Below are positions 56,690-64,000 of a stretch of 64,000 nt of DNA, piece by piece (position 1 is the stretch's first letter; every line of letters begins with the position of its first letter). The notes beneath the pieces are model-generated. The model was not told where the DNA came from. It saw only the letters and a program-made list of their open reading frames with translations, and did no database searches. Source of the stretch: Caulobacter soli (GTDB lineage Bacteria; Pseudomonadota; Alphaproteobacteria; Caulobacterales; Caulobacteraceae); contig NZ_CP049199.1 of assembly GCF_011045195.1 (NCBI RefSeq), positions 1,736,001 through 1,800,000 on the forward strand. The letters run 5' to 3'. The position numbers and the translations under genes were made by a program.

Positions 56690-59010
56690 GCCCCGACGGC
56701 GCAGACCCTCTTATTCTTGAAGCGGCGCCCGCCGCCGCTCCGTCCGAACGCGCGCCCGGTGAACAACCGGGCGCGTCTTCGTCTCTGACGCATGTCGAGC
56801 CGGTTCCCGCTCCAGCGCCAGCCTCCAAGCCTCGCCAGAAGATCCTTCGCCAGTATGAGTTGATCGAGCGCGTCCACGCCTACGATCCGACGGCGGACGA
56901 GGCCCTGCTGAACCGGGCCTATGTTTACGCCATGCGCATGCACGGCAGCCAGACCCGGGCCAGCGGCGATCCCTACTACGCCCACCCGATCGAGGTGGCC
57001 GGCATCCTGACCGAATACCGGCTGGACACCGCCACCATCGTCACGGCCCTGCTGCACGACGTGATCGAGGACACGCCGGTCACCAAGGAGGAGATCGGCA
57101 AGCTGTTTGGCGAAGAGATCGCCGAGCTGGTCGAGGGCGTCACCAAGCTGTCGAAGCTGGAGCTGCAGGCCGAGCATTCGCGCCAGGCCGAGAACCTGCG
57201 CAAATTCATCCTGGCCATCTCCAAGGACGTCCGCGTCCTGCTGGTCAAGCTGGCCGACCGTCTGCACAACATGCGGACGCTGCACTTCATCAAGAGTCAG
57301 GCCAAGCGCGAGCGCATCGCCCGCGAGACGCGCGACATCTACGCGCCGCTGGCCCGCAACATCGGCTGCCATCGGATCTGCACGGAACTGGAGGAGCTCA
57401 GCTTCGAGCACACCAATCCGGTGGCCCGCACCGCCATCATCCGCCGGCTCGACACCCTGCGCGCCGAGCAGGGCGGGGCGGTGGCCCTGGTCAGCCAGGA
57501 GATCTCGGCTCGCCTGGAATCGGGCGGCCTGCCGGCCCGGGTTTTCGGCCGCGAGAAGTCGCCTTATTCGATCTGGCGCAAGCTGCAACGCAAGTCGATC
57601 GGTTTTTCGCAGATGTCGGACATCTACGCCTTCCGCGTGATCGTCGACAGCGAGGAGGACTGCTACCGGGCCCTGGGCGTGGTGCATCGCGCCTGGTCCA
57701 GCGTGCCCGACCGCTTCAAGGACTTCATCTCGACGCCCAAGCGCAACAACTACCGTTCGCTGCACACCACGGTGGTGGGGCCGCGCGGCATGCGCATCGA
57801 GATGCAGATCCGCACCGAGGCCATGGACCGGGTCAACGAAGAGGGCGTGGCCGCCCACTTCCGTTACAAGGACGCCTCCTACGGCCTGGACCTGGAAGGC
57901 ATGGAGGCCGCCGGCGGCCGCGATCCGCTGGCCAACCTGCGCCAGCTGGTCCAGGTGCTGGAGCACGGCGGTGACGCCGAGGAACTGGTCGAGCACGCCA
58001 AGCTGGAGATGTTCCTCGACCAGGTGTTCGTGTTCACTCCCAAGGGCAAGCTGGTCAGCCTGCCGCGGGGCGCGATGCCGTTGGACTTCGCCTATGCGGT
58101 CCACACCAGCGTCGGCGACACCTGTATCGGGGTGAAGATCAACGGTGAGCTGAAGCCGCTGCGCACCCTGCTCAACAACGGCGACGTGGTCGAGGTGATC
58201 CGGGGCTCCAAGCCCGTGGTGCCGCCGGATTGGCGTTCGTTGACGGTGACTGGACGAGCCCGCTCGGCTATCCGCCGCCACATCCGCCAGACCGAGAAGG
58301 AAGAGTTCCTGCGCCTGGGCCGGGCCTCGGTGGAGCAGGTGTTCGAGCGGGCCGGCAAGAAGCTGAAGGACGTCTCGCTGCGGCCGATCCTGGAGCGTTT
58401 CGCCCTGGAGACCGAAGAGGCCCTGTTCGACGCCGTCGGACGCGGCCGGGTTTCGCCCAGCCAGGTGCTGGAAACCGCTTTCCCGGGCATGAAGGACACC
58501 GACGTGGCCGTGGCCACGGCGCGGCGCAAGATCGAGGGCGGCACGGCCGCGCGGCTCTATGTGCGTGGCGGCGGCCTGACCCCGGGCGTCTCTCTGCACT
58601 TCGCCCACTGCTGCAGCCCGGTGCCGGGCGACCGCATCGTCGGCATCTTGCGCGAGGACGGTGAGGGGTTGGATGTCCACACCATCGACTGCCCCAAGCT
58701 GGCCGAATACGAGGACCGTGAGGACCTCTGGCGCGACCTGAACTGGACGCCCGAGGCAGAGCGCGAGACCGTGTCGCTGGCCCGCCTGCACGCCACCATC
58801 GGCAATGCGCCGGGCGTGCTGGGCCAGGTCTGCACGATCATCGGCGAGGCCGGCGGCAACATCGTCAACCTGCGCATGCACCACCGCCAGAGCGACTTCT
58901 TCGATGTCGATATCGACGTCGAGGTCCGCGACGCCAAGCACCTGACCAACATCTCGGCGGCGCTGCGCACCTGTCCGACGGTGGAGACTGTGGACCGGAC
59001 GCGGGGCTAG
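56686..59010 (+). CDS. spoT: Bifunctional (p)ppGpp synthetase/hydrolase (Rel/SpoT)
   Basis: Makes and degrades (p)ppGpp during starvation. Numbered from the CTG at 56686 (774 residues): HD hydrolase domain about 75-230 with SHP-like AHPIEVAG and LLHDVIEDT, synthetase domain about 300-410 with [10 protein letters not shown] and [12 protein letters not shown] domain about 445-505, and the ACT domain at the C-terminus. The usual N-terminal sequence [10 protein letters not shown] is encoded upstream of the first TTG (56860), and no ATG, GTG or TTG exists in frame before it. AGGAGG at 56673-56678 is 7 bases before CTG 56686, which overlaps the rpoZ stop, so CTG is the likely start. The rpoZ neighbour is conserved in the order. 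Confidence 0.93.
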   Translation: MSPDGADPLILEAAPAAAPSERAPGEQPGASSSLTHVEPVPAPAPASKPRQKILRQYELIERVHAYDPTADEALLNRAYVYAMRMHGSQTRASGDPYYAHPIEVAGILTEYRLDTATIVTALLHDVIEDTPVTKEEIGKLFGEEIAELVEGVTKLSKLELQAEHSRQAENLRKFILAISKDVRVLLVKLADRLHNMRTLHFIKSQAKRERIARETRDIYAPLARNIGCHRICTELEELSFEHTNPVARTAIIRRLDTLRAEQGGAVALVSQEISARLESGGLPARVFGREKSPYSIWRKLQRKSIGFSQMSDIYAFRVIVDSEEDCYRALGVVHRAWSSVPDRFKDFISTPKRNNYRSLHTTVVGPRGMRIEMQIRTEAMDRVNEEGVAAHFRYKDASYGLDLEGMEAAGGRDPLANLRQLVQVLEHGGDAEELVEHAKLEMFLDQVFVFTPKGKLVSLPRGAMPLDFAYAVHTSVGDTCIGVKINGELKPLRTLLNNGDVVEVIRGSKPVVPPDWRSLTVTGRARSAIRRHIRQTEKEEFLRLGRASVEQVFERAGKKLKDVSLRPILERFALETEEALFDAVGRGRVSPSQVLETAFPGMKDTDVAVATARRKIEGGTAARLYVRGGGLTPGVSLHFAHCCSPVPGDRIVGILREDGEGLDVHTIDCPKLAEYEDREDLWRDLNWTPEAERETVSLARLHATIGNAPGVLGQVCTIIGEAGGNIVNLRMHHRQSDFFDVDIDVEVRDAKHLTNISAALRTCPTVETVDRTRG

Positions 59011-61484
59011 GGCCTCGCCCGCAGCATCCGATCGACCCGACCGGCCAGGTCGGCCACCGCGAAGGGCTTGGTCAGCACCTCCATGCCATGCTGGATATGT
59101 CCGTGGTTGAGGACGGCGTTCTCGGCGTAGCCGGTGATGAACAGCACCTTCAGGTCTGGACGCAGCGCCCGGGCCGCGTCAGCCACCTGGCGCCCGTTCA
59201 GCCCGCCGGGCAGACCTACGTCGGTGATCAACAGGTCGATCCGGGCGCCCGATTGCAGGATCTTCAGGCCCGCCGGTCCGTCGGGCGCCTCGGCGCAGCT
59301 GTAGCCGAGCTCGTTCAGCGTATCGACGATCAGCATGCGGATGGTCGGCTCGTCGTCAACGACCAGCACGGTTTCGCCGGCGCTGGGCTGGGGGAAGGGG
59401 GCGGCCGGATGAGCTTCCTCGATCTCCTCCTCGCCGAAATGGCGCGGCAGGTAGATGCAGACCATCGTGCCCTGGCCCAGCTCGGAATAGATGCGGACAT
59501 GGCCGTGCGATTGCTTGGCGAAGCCGTAGACCATCGACAGCCCCAGGCCGGTGCCTTCGCCGATCGGCTTGGTGGTGAAGAACGGGTCGAACACCCGCTC
59601 CTGGATGGCCTTGTCGATGCCCACGCCCGTGTCGCTGACGCAGACGGTGACGTACTGGCCCGGCTCCATGCCGCGCTCGAGCGCCGAGCGGCGGTCCAGC
59701 CACTTGTTGCCCGTCTCGATGGTGATGCTGCCGCCGTCGGGCATCGCGTCGCGGGCGTTGATGCACAGGTTCAGCAGGGCGTTTTCGAGCTGGTTGGAAT
59801 CCACCAGCGTGGGCCACAGGCCGCCGGCGGCGACGGTCTCGACGGCGATCGACGGGCCGACCGTGCGCCGCACCATGTCGACCAGGTCGGCCATCAGTCG
59901 ATTGATCACGATCGGCCTGGGCGACAGGGTCTGGCGGCGCGAGAAGGCCAGCAGGCGATGGGTGAGGGCGGCCGCGCGCCGCGTCGCCCCCTGGCCGGCC
60001 GAGAGGTAGCGTTCGACGTCGCGCATGCGGCCCTGGGATAGCCGCGAGCCGATCATCTCGAACGAGCCGGCGATGCCCGACAGCAGGTTGTTGAAATCGT
60101 GGGCCAGGCCGCCGGTCAACTGGCCGACCGCCTCCATCTTCTGGGCCTGGCGCAGGGCGTCCTCGGCCTCCTGCAGCCGCTCCTGCTCGTGCAGGCGCTC
60201 GGTGACGTCGTAGACGAACTGGAAGGCGCCCGCCTGGTCGCCGTTCTCGTCCCGCAGCACGCCGAACCGCATCTCGTAGGCGCGCCGGTCGCGCCCCGGA
60301 TCGCCGAACGTCCCGACCTCGACGAAGTCCTCGCCGGCCAGGGCGCGGGCCCAGACGGCCTTTACCTGGGCCTGGTTCTCGGGCTGGTCGGCCAGCAGGT
60401 CCAGCATGCTGTCGCCCACCTTGGGCCGTGGACCGAAGATGCGCTCGAACTCGTTCGCGGCGGCGCTGTTGATGGCCAGCCAGCGGAAGTCCAGGGCGAC
60501 GACCTGGACGAAGGCGTTGGTGCCCTCGACGATGTCGGCCAGCACGCGGCGTTCGGCCAGGGCTTCGGCGACGCGGGCTTCGAGGGTCTCGTTCAGTTGA
60601 CGCAGGGCCAGTTCGGCCTGGCGGCGCTCGGTGACGTCCTGGAACAGCACCGCCACCTGGCGGCGGCTGGGCGGTTCGATCCGGAAGGCCGACAGCGACA
60701 GATGGCGGCCCGTGGCGACCAGTTCCTGTTCGAAACGGATCGGCTCGCCCGTCCGCAGCACGGCGCCGTAACGCTCGACCCAGCTGTCGGCTTCCTCGCC
60801 GACCATCTCGCGCACCTTTTGGCCCACGACCTCGGGGATGCCGGCGTGGCGGGTGTAGGCCGGATTGGCGTCGACATGGATGTAGTCGCTAAGCGGCCCG
60901 TGGGGGCCGTCGAAGAACTCGATGACGCAGAAGCCCTCGTCCATCGAGTCGAACAGGGTGCGATACTGCTGGGCGTCGCGGTCGCGTTGCTTGAGGGCCA
61001 GTCGCAGGTCCAGCTGGTTCATCACCTGGCGCGCCAGCACCTGTAGCGTGCGCTGCTGCATGGCGGTCAGCGCTTTGGGCGCCGTGTCGAGCACGCACAG
61101 GGTGCCGATCGGCAAGCCCTCGGCGGTCTTGAGCAGGGCGCCGGCGTAGAAGCGCAGGCCAGGTTCGCCGGTCACCAGCGGATTGCCCAGGAACCGCGCG
61201 TCGGTCGTGGCGTCCGGAACCAGCAGGAAGTCGTCCTCCAGGATCGCCTTGGCGCAGAACGAGGTCTCCAGCGGCGTCTCGCGCACGCCCAGGCCCACCT
61301 CGGCCTTGAAGAACTGCCGGCCTTCGTCGATCAGATTGACCACGGCGATCGGCGTGCCGCAGATCTCGGCCGCCAGCTGGGCGATCTCGTCGAAAGCGGC
61401 TTCGCGCGGCGTATCGAGGATGTCGTAGCGGTGGAGCGCCTGGAGGCGGCGCGTTTCGCGCTCCGACGGATCGGTGTCAATCAT
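59007..61484 (-). CDS. Hybrid sensor histidine kinase, GAF-PAS-PAS
   Basis: 825 residues, no membrane segments. GAF-like domain about 15-160 (the [19 protein letters not shown]-terminus of that family), PAS about 172-290, second PAS about 310-435, HisKA with phospho-His462 in [14 protein letters not shown], HATPase with [10 protein letters not shown] and DTGVGID, and a C-terminal receiver ([12 protein letters not shown], phospho-acceptor Asp in [10 protein letters not shown]). ATG at 61484. Its stop overlaps the spoT stop on the other strand (CTAG). Confidence 0.92.
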   Translation of the reverse strand: MIDTDPSERETRRLQALHRYDILDTPREAAFDEIAQLAAEICGTPIAVVNLIDEGRQFFKAEVGLGVRETPLETSFCAKAILEDDFLLVPDATTDARFLGNPLVTGEPGLRFYAGALLKTAEGLPIGTLCVLDTAPKALTAMQQRTLQVLARQVMNQLDLRLALKQRDRDAQQYRTLFDSMDEGFCVIEFFDGPHGPLSDYIHVDANPAYTRHAGIPEVVGQKVREMVGEEADSWVERYGAVLRTGEPIRFEQELVATGRHLSLSAFRIEPPSRRQVAVLFQDVTERRQAELALRQLNETLEARVAEALAERRVLADIVEGTNAFVQVVALDFRWLAINSAAANEFERIFGPRPKVGDSMLDLLADQPENQAQVKAVWARALAGEDFVEVGTFGDPGRDRRAYEMRFGVLRDENGDQAGAFQFVYDVTERLHEQERLQEAEDALRQAQKMEAVGQLTGGLAHDFNNLLSGIAGSFEMIGSRLSQGRMRDVERYLSAGQGATRRAAALTHRLLAFSRRQTLSPRPIVINRLMADLVDMVRRTVGPSIAVETVAAGGLWPTLVDSNQLENALLNLCINARDAMPDGGSITIETGNKWLDRRSALERGMEPGQYVTVCVSDTGVGIDKAIQERVFDPFFTTKPIGEGTGLGLSMVYGFAKQSHGHVRIYSELGQGTMVCIYLPRHFGEEEIEEAHPAAPFPQPSAGETVLVVDDEPTIRMLIVDTLNELGYSCAEAPDGPAGLKILQSGARIDLLITDVGLPGGLNGRQVADAARALRPDLKVLFITGYAENAVLNHGHIQHGMEVLTKPFAVADLAGRVDRMLRARP

Positions 61485-61597
61485 TGCTCTCGACACCTGC
61501 CCCGACCTCAACAGTATCCTGACGCTATAACGAGTGCGTCGCCCGTCGCCTATGACGCATAGCGGGGCGATGGGTTCCCGGCGATCCCCTCGTGGGT

Positions 61598-64000
61598 CTA
61601 TCCCGTTTCCGCGCGTTCGGTCGCCGCCGCCTGGCGCAGGATGTGGGACAGCTCCTCGACCGAGTAGGGCTTGTGCAGCAACGGAAAGCCGTGGTGAGCA
61701 TCGGTGGCCAGCACGTGGCTGTAACCGCTGGTCAGCACGACCCGCACGCCGGGCCAGCGACCGTTGATCGTGCGCGCCAGCTCGACGCCGCCGATGCCAG
61801 GCATGACCACGTCGCTGAACACCAGGTCGAACGGGGCCGAGGTTTCCAGTCGCGCCAGGGCCTCCACGGCGTTGGCGGCCAGTTCGGTGTGGTAGCCGAG
61901 GTCCTGCAGCAACTGGGTGGCGAACTCGCCGATCGCCGCGTTGTCCTCGACCACCAGCACGCGGCCATCGTGCCGGCTGCGGACGGGCGTGGCCGAAGGC
62001 GCGGGCGGCGCTTCGGCGCGTCGCGTGCGCGGCAGGTAGAGCGTGAAGGTCGCGCCTTGCCCGACGCGGCTGTCCACCGCCACGTCGCCGCCGGACTGCT
62101 TGGCGAAGCCGTAGACCTGGCTCAGCCCCAGGCCGGTGCCGCGCCCGACCTCCTTGGTGGTGTAGAACGGCTCGAAGATCCGCGCCTGGTCGTCCTGGGC
62201 GATGCCGCCGCCGCCGTCGACCACGGCGACGGTGATGAAGTCGCCCCGGCTGGCCGCGTGGCCGCGAAGGGCCGGTATGGCGCCGGCCGCGTCGATGCGG
62301 ACCTGGAGCACGCCTTCGCCGCCCATGGCGTCGCGCGCATTGACCGCCAGGTTGATCAGGGCCGTCTCGAACTGGTTGATGTCGGACTCGACGAAGCAGT
62401 CCTCGCACAGCACCGAGACGTCCAGTCGGATGCGGGCGCCCAGGATCGAGCGCAGCATGTCGCCCAGGGTCTCGACCTTGGTGGCGATGTTGAAGTGCTC
62501 GGGCTTCAGGGCCTGGCGACGCGAGAAGGCCAGCAGTTGGCTGGTCAGCTTGGCGGCCCGGTCGGCGGTGTCGGAGATGGCGTCGATATAGCGCCGACGG
62601 CGATCGGCCGGCAGGTCACGGCTGCGCAGCAGGTCGGCCGACGAGCGGATGACGGTCAGCAGGTTGTTGAAGTCGTGGGCGACCCCGCCGGTCAGCTGGC
62701 CGATGGCTTCCATCTTCTGGGCCTGGCGCAGGGCTTCCTCGGCCTGTTTCAGCGCCAGCGCTTGCTGCTTCTCCTCGGTCATGTCGCGACCGTAGCCGTA
62801 GACCAGGCCGTCCTCGAAGGCGGTGTTCCACGAGATCCAGCGCACGTCGCCATCCAGCGTCCGGTAGCGGTTCTCAAAGCCGGTGACCTGTGAATCATGG
62901 AAGACTTCGTCGAGCGCCTGGTCGGTTACGACGGCGTCTTCGGGCACGACGAAATCCGCGATCCGACGACCGATCACGTCCTCGACACTATGACCGAGGA
63001 TGCGGGTCCAGGCCGGGCTGACGGACTGGAAGACGCCATCGCCGTCAACCACGACCATCAGGTCGCGGGCGTTGGTCCAGATCCGGTCCGAGCGTCGGCG
63101 TTCTTCCTCGACGCTGCGCGCCTGGGCGAAGGCACCGGCCGCGCGGTCGGCGATCAGGGTCGCCAAGTCCAGCAGGCCTTCGTCGCCACGACGGTGCGGA
63201 TTGAGCCCGAGCACCAGCGTGGCCGCCGGATCGCCCAGGGCGCCGGCGATCGGCATGACCAGGCATTCGGTCGGCTGGATCGCCCAGGTTCCGGTAGGAT
63301 AGGCACCTCGAGGCAAGGCCTGCTTCCGCGCGGTCCCGCGTGCGGCGTCCAGCGGCCAGGGACGTTGCAGCAGCTCGCGGCCGTCCTCGGTGGCCGAGCA
63401 CCCGACCAACCCGCCCAGGGGATCACGGACATAGGCCAGCGAGAACGGGAAGTCGTCGGTGTTGGCCGCCAGGGCGTCGCACACGCCCTGCAGCACGGCG
63501 TCCTGGGTGACCGCGCCGATCAGGCATTCGCCCAGCCGGCGCACGGTCTCCAGCCGCCGCTCGCTGATCACCCGCTCGGTCTCCTCGGTGACCACGCACA
63601 TCAGGCCCTTGATGTCGTTCCCGTCGCGCAGCGGGCTGTAGGAGAAGGTGTGATAGGTCTCTTCGGGATAGCCGTTGCGTTCCAGCAGCAGCTGCAGCGC
63701 CTTGTTCCAGGTCGCGACCCCGTCGCGCATGACCGAATGGACCTGGGGTTCGACGTCGGCATAGACCTCGCGCCACACCTCGTGGAACGGCCGCCCCAGG
63801 GACGCCGGATGCTTGGTTCCCAGCGTCGGGGCATAGGCGTCGTTGTAGAAGAAGCGCAGGTCCTCGCCCCAGCCCAGCCACATCTCGAAGCGCGAGGTCA
63901 GCATCATGGCCAGGGGCGTTTTCAGGCCGGTCGGCCAGGCCTCGGGCGGACCGAGCGGGGTAGCGGCCCAATCCGTCTCGCGCATGCGGCGCGCCATGTC
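61598..64000 (-). CDS. Hybrid sensor histidine kinase, PAS-GAF-PAS (N-terminus outside window)
   Basis: At least 800 residues; the frame is still open at the right edge, and an ATG at 63997 lies only 3 bases from it, so the true start may be further right. Starting at that ATG: PAS-like domain about 1-140 beginning [17 protein letters not shown]-like about 145-300, PAS about 305-410, HisKA with phospho-His441 in [14 protein letters not shown], HATPase and a C-terminal receiver ([13 protein letters not shown], Asp in [10 protein letters not shown]). The neighbour at 59007 has the same architecture style, so the two may be paralogues. Confidence 0.9.
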   Translation of the reverse strand, partial: DMARRMRETDWAATPLGPPEAWPTGLKTPLAMMLTSRFEMWLGWGEDLRFFYNDAYAPTLGTKHPASLGRPFHEVWREVYADVEPQVHSVMRDGVATWNKALQLLLERNGYPEETYHTFSYSPLRDGNDIKGLMCVVTEETERVISERRLETVRRLGECLIGAVTQDAVLQGVCDALAANTDDFPFSLAYVRDPLGGLVGCSATEDGRELLQRPWPLDAARGTARKQALPRGAYPTGTWAIQPTECLVMPIAGALGDPAATLVLGLNPHRRGDEGLLDLATLIADRAAGAFAQARSVEEERRRSDRIWTNARDLMVVVDGDGVFQSVSPAWTRILGHSVEDVIGRRIADFVVPEDAVVTDQALDEVFHDSQVTGFENRYRTLDGDVRWISWNTAFEDGLVYGYGRDMTEEKQQALALKQAEEALRQAQKMEAIGQLTGGVAHDFNNLLTVIRSSADLLRSRDLPADRRRRYIDAISDTADRAAKLTSQLLAFSRRQALKPEHFNIATKVETLGDMLRSILGARIRLDVSVLCEDCFVESDINQFETALINLAVNARDAMGGEGVLQVRIDAAGAIPALRGHAASRGDFITVAVVDGGGGIAQDDQARIFEPFYTTKEVGRGTGLGLSQVYGFAKQSGGDVAVDSRVGQGATFTLYLPRTRRAEAPPAPSATPVRSRHDGRVLVVEDNAAIGEFATQLLQDLGYHTELAANAVEALARLETSAPFDLVFSDVVMPGIGGVELARTINGRWPGVRVVLTSGYSHVLATDAHHGFPLLHKPYSVEELSHILRQAAATERAETG

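Noticed and set aside
56671..58941. 756-residue minus-strand frame
   Set aside because: Antisense to the Rel/SpoT gene; rich in His, Gln, Asp and Val as expected of a shadow frame.
59007..62408. Apparent fusion of the two hybrid kinases in one frame
   Set aside because: The frame is open by chance across the gap and the second kinase; real domains in this frame begin at 61484, and the second kinase uses a different frame.

Overview
This is a GC-rich, densely packed piece of an alphaproteobacterial chromosome, most likely from Caulobacter or a close relative in the Caulobacteraceae. The evidence is the typical alphaproteobacterial order of the ribosomal-protein genes running into secY, adk, rpoA and rplQ, an RpoA N-terminus and a Rel/SpoT protein of alphaproteobacterial type, and a lipoprotein of the family named after C. 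vibrioides loci CC0125/CC1285. No rRNA, tRNA, CRISPR array, insertion sequence or prophage is visible. No gap without a gene exceeds about 280 bases.

Layout. 1-8818: distal half of the spc operon plus the alpha operon (rplX end, rplE, rpsN, rpsH, rplF, rplR, rpsE, rpmD, rplO, secY, adk, rpsM, rpsK, rpoA, rplQ), all on the + strand. It is broken up by hairpins: a strong intrinsic terminator between rpmD and rplO, one between secY and adk, a probable one between rpoA and rplQ, and one after rplQ. A good promoter and a structured leader precede rpsM. 8985-13925: a chemoreceptor, an ABC-2 transporter pair and a secreted phosphodiesterase. 13922-18001: a TetR regulator with an NTF2-like gene, facing a tightly coupled five-gene operon (VOC, YjbR, ArsR, SRPBCC, Tet-type MFS pump) across two tandem 16-bp operators. 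18086-34932: an HtrA-like protease, RarA, two RluA-family pseudouridine synthases, CrcB, a degenerate GGDEF/EAL-like protein, a triple TonB-C protein, a TPR-oxygenase, a DUF1800/DUF1501 pair, ATP12, YnfA, propionyl-CoA carboxylase beta and small lipoproteins.

35673-42990 is a carotenoid cluster. The rightward operon is crtE, ABC ATPase, ABC permease, crtZ; the convergent leftward operon is crtB, crtI, crtY. Together they can make C20-PP, phytoene, lycopene, beta-carotene and zeaxanthin. No ketolase or glycosyltransferase is visible. The ABC transporter embedded by start/stop overlaps inside the pigment operon is the most intriguing genetic arrangement in the window.

43100-56105: FolD, a Tat-exported FAD oxidoreductase, an HPt protein, NAD kinase, a DUF2336 protein, glycerol kinase, an SMP-30 hydrolase, a family-5 uracil-DNA glycosylase, a NYN protein, FolK, an M13 peptidase, a YdeI-type protein, and a membrane-protein/XRE-regulator pair with its own palindrome. 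56330-64000: rpoZ and the (p)ppGpp synthetase/hydrolase, which may start at a CTG, then two neighbouring hybrid histidine kinases, the second cut by the window edge.

Non-coding highlights: a family of about 66-bp inverted-repeat elements with termini like GGGGACACACACTCGC, always 4-8 bases after a stop codon (19515, 50709, 52608 and a possible short relative at 34040), and an inverted pair of C-rich repeats between crtZ and crtB. Most of the window is ordinary core genome; the functions of the repeats, operators and the pigment-linked transporter are inferred, not shown.
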